Below are positions 62,266 to 64,000 of a DNA stretch of 64,000 bases, piece after piece. The position numbers and the translations under genes were made by a program. Positions within the stretch are counted from its first letter, which is position 1; each line of letters opens with the position of its first letter. The notes beneath the pieces are model-generated. The model was not told the origin of the DNA. It saw nothing but the letters and a program-made list of their open reading frames with translations, and ran no database searches. Source of the stretch: Clostridium disporicum (GTDB lineage Bacteria; Bacillota; Clostridia; Clostridiales; Clostridiaceae); contig NZ_CYZX01000004.1 in NCBI RefSeq assembly GCF_001405015.1, positions 124,001 through 188,000 on the forward strand. Reading direction: 5' to 3'.

Positions 62266-62307
62266 AAGAGAGAATTAATGAAAGATTAGGTTATAAATAT
62301 TTAAAAG

Positions 62308-62345
62308 CAAAGAGGTTCAAGTGATAAAATACTCTTTGTTTTTTT
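62308..62345 (+). terminator. Terminator of the orphan gene
   Basis: CAAAGAG/CTCTTTG with a 17-nt loop and a T-run. Bases 62346-62558 are AT-rich glgP leader without a recognised element. Confidence 0.82.
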
Positions 62346-62558
62346 ATTTATGAATTTTTCTGAAATTTAAGCATAATTTTTTATATATAGCAAAAGTTGA
62401 AATAAGAATGTACAAAAAAAAATAAAAATATACATTTGAAATTTTAAAAAATTGGTATTATATAAATATAAACTATCAGAAAACAATTACATAATATTTA
62501 TACAGAACTTACACAATATGCAATTTAATATGTATTTAAATTGGGAGGAAAGATTAAA

Positions 62559-64000
62559 ATGATTAAGGAAAATTTAAATGAAATTTTAAAGAAAAGATTT
62601 GAAAAAACAATTGCTACTGCTACGAACGAAGAAGTATATTTAGCACTATTAGAGTTAACTAAGGGTATTATTAAAAATAAGGGAACAAATAAAGGGAATA
62701 AAAAGTTATATTATATATCAGCAGAGTTTTTAATTGGTAAGTTATTATCAAATAATCTAATTAATTTAGGACTTTATGATGAGGTTAAAGAGGTTCTTTT
62801 AGAAAATGGTAAAGATTTATCTCAAATAGAGGAAATTGAGTTAGAGCCATCTTTAGGAAATGGTGGCCTTGGAAGATTAGCAGCTTGTTTCTTAGATTCT
62901 ATTGCTACATTAGGTTTAAATGGTGATGGAGTAGGATTAAATTATCATTATGGTCTATTTAAACAAGTTTTTGAAAAAAATAAACAAAAAGCTGAAAAGA
63001 ATCCATGGATAACTAAAGAAAGTTGGTTAAATAAATCAGATATTAAATTTGATGTATTATTTGGAGGATTTAAAGTTACTTCAAGCTTATATGATATAGA
63101 TGTTACAGGATATAATCAACCTTGTAATAAACTAAGATTATTTGACATAGACTCTATAGATGAAACTATTGTAGAAGAGGGCATTAATTTTGATAAAGAG
63201 GATATTAAAAAGAACTTAACATTATTCTTATATCCAGATGATAGTGATGAAGCTGGGCATTTATTAAGAATATATCAGCAATACTTTATGGTAAGTAATG
63301 CTGCTCAATTAATTCTTTTAGAAGCAGAAGAAAATGGATATGACTTACATAAGCTAAATGAACATGTAGTTGTTCAAATAAATGATACTCACCCTTCAAT
63401 GGTTATTCCTGAATTAATTCGTTTATTAGGAGAAAAGGGTATAGAAATTGATGAAGCAATCGGTATCGTTACCAAAACTTGCGCATATACTAATCATACA
63501 ATTTTAGCGGAAGCATTAGAAAAGTGGCCAATAGCATACTTGGAAAAAGTTGTACCACAATTAATGCCTATTATTAGAGAATTAGATAATAGAGTTAAAT
63601 CAAAATATGATGATGAAAAAGTATATATAATAGATAAAAATGATAGAGTTCATATGGCACATATGGATATACACTATGGATTTAGCGTAAATGGGGTTGC
63701 AGCTCTTCATACTGAGATATTAAAAGATGAAGAATTAAATCCATTCTATAAGATTTATCCAGAAAAGTTTAATAATAAGACAAATGGTATAACTTTTAGA
63801 AGATGGTTAATTCACTGTAACAATGAGTTATCAAATTATATAACTGAGCTTATTGGTGATGACTTCAAGAAGGATGCAACTAAACTTGAGGATTTACTTA
63901 AATATATAGATAATAAAGATGTATATTCTAAATTAGAATCTATAAAGAGAAATAATAAGATTGAGTTAAAGAACTATCTAAAGGAAACTCAAAATATTGA
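62559..64000 (+). CDS. glgP: Glycogen/starch phosphorylase (3' truncated by window edge)
   Basis: The frame stays open to base 64000, giving about 480 residues. Family motifs: YYISAEFLIGKLL, EPSLGNGGLGRLAACFLDS, NYHYGLFKQ, INDTHPSMVIPELIR, and NKTNGITFRRWL. The PLP-binding Lys lies beyond the edge. Releases glucose-1-phosphate from glycogen, complementing GlgB and the pullulanase encoded 10 kb upstream. ATG 62559 follows TTGGGAGGAAAG. Confidence 0.95.
   Translation, partial: MIKENLNEILKKRFEKTIATATNEEVYLALLELTKGIIKNKGTNKGNKKLYYISAEFLIGKLLSNNLINLGLYDEVKEVLLENGKDLSQIEEIELEPSLGNGGLGRLAACFLDSIATLGLNGDGVGLNYHYGLFKQVFEKNKQKAEKNPWITKESWLNKSDIKFDVLFGGFKVTSSLYDIDVTGYNQPCNKLRLFDIDSIDETIVEEGINFDKEDIKKNLTLFLYPDDSDEAGHLLRIYQQYFMVSNAAQLILLEAEENGYDLHKLNEHVVVQINDTHPSMVIPELIRLLGEKGIEIDEAIGIVTKTCAYTNHTILAEALEKWPIAYLEKVVPQLMPIIRELDNRVKSKYDDEKVYIIDKNDRVHMAHMDIHYGFSVNGVAALHTEILKDEELNPFYKIYPEKFNNKTNGITFRRWLIHCNNELSNYITELIGDDFKKDATKLEDLLKYIDNKDVYSKLESIKRNNKIELKNYLKETQNI

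Overview
The window is low-GC, densely coded Firmicute DNA. T-box leaders, AGGAGG-type ribosome binding sites, a reverse rubrerythrin, an anaerobic sulfatase-maturase-like radical SAM enzyme and many PTS genes point to an anaerobic Clostridium (sensu stricto), probably a gut or mucin-associated species. Species assignment is inference. No rRNA, tRNA, CRISPR array, insertion sequence or prophage was seen. Two genes run off the window: a MATE transporter at the left edge and glycogen phosphorylase at the right edge.

Layout. 1-3.1 kb: MATE exporter, MerR regulator, HAD phosphatase. 3.3-5.4 kb: a T-box leader with apparent Ala specifier (GCA) ahead of an Lrp-type regulator and an aminotransferase, matching the alaR-alaT arrangement. 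5.5-11.9 kb: AraC regulator divergent from a Fur-boxed heme/iron uptake operon (LPXTG multi-NEAT-like surface protein, membrane-anchored NEAT-like protein, lipoprotein, permease, ATPase). 12-20.1 kb: DedA protein, two-component system, PII-like protein with a cation/proton antiporter, methyltransferase, L,D-transpeptidase-like protein. 20.3-26 kb: Ile-type T-box with brnQ, then a cellobiose-type PTS EIIC, a GntR/UTRA regulator and a GH1 6-phospho-beta-glucosidase sharing a TTGTATAGACAA operator. 26-29.8 kb: ferredoxin and NapH-like membrane protein divergent from a Crp/Fnr regulator, a rhodanese and a CoA-disulfide-reductase/rhodanese fusion (redox/sulfane-sulfur locus). 29.8-30.8 kb: Trp-type T-box with trpP.

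31-39.9 kb is an amino-sugar locus best read as N-acetylgalactosamine use: mannose-family EIIB/C/D, AraC regulator, EIIA with a YajC-like protein, AgaS-type SIS protein, NagA-type deacetylase, an unknown membrane protein and a class II (tagatose-bisphosphate type) aldolase. 40-47.2 kb: NSS transporter with a 36-residue MetS-type subunit, a csoR-copA-copZ copper operon, an alpha/beta hydrolase and a thioredoxin-like protein. 47.3-52.6 kb and 62.5 kb onward: glycogen metabolism (glgB, cytosolic pullulanase, glgP). In between: an ABC-2 exporter, DUF1540 protein, reverse rubrerythrin, DUF218 protein, phosphoesterase, coiled-coil protein, radical SAM maturase and an orphan protein.

The most unusual signal is a roughly 215-bp intergenic element present twice (2232-2453 and, inverted, 34961-35173). 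It is a chain of about seven small hairpins linked by GTGAAA/TTTCAC connectors, with compensatory base changes between the copies. Both copies, and a third structurally similar stretch at 55449-55584, sit exactly between convergent genes.
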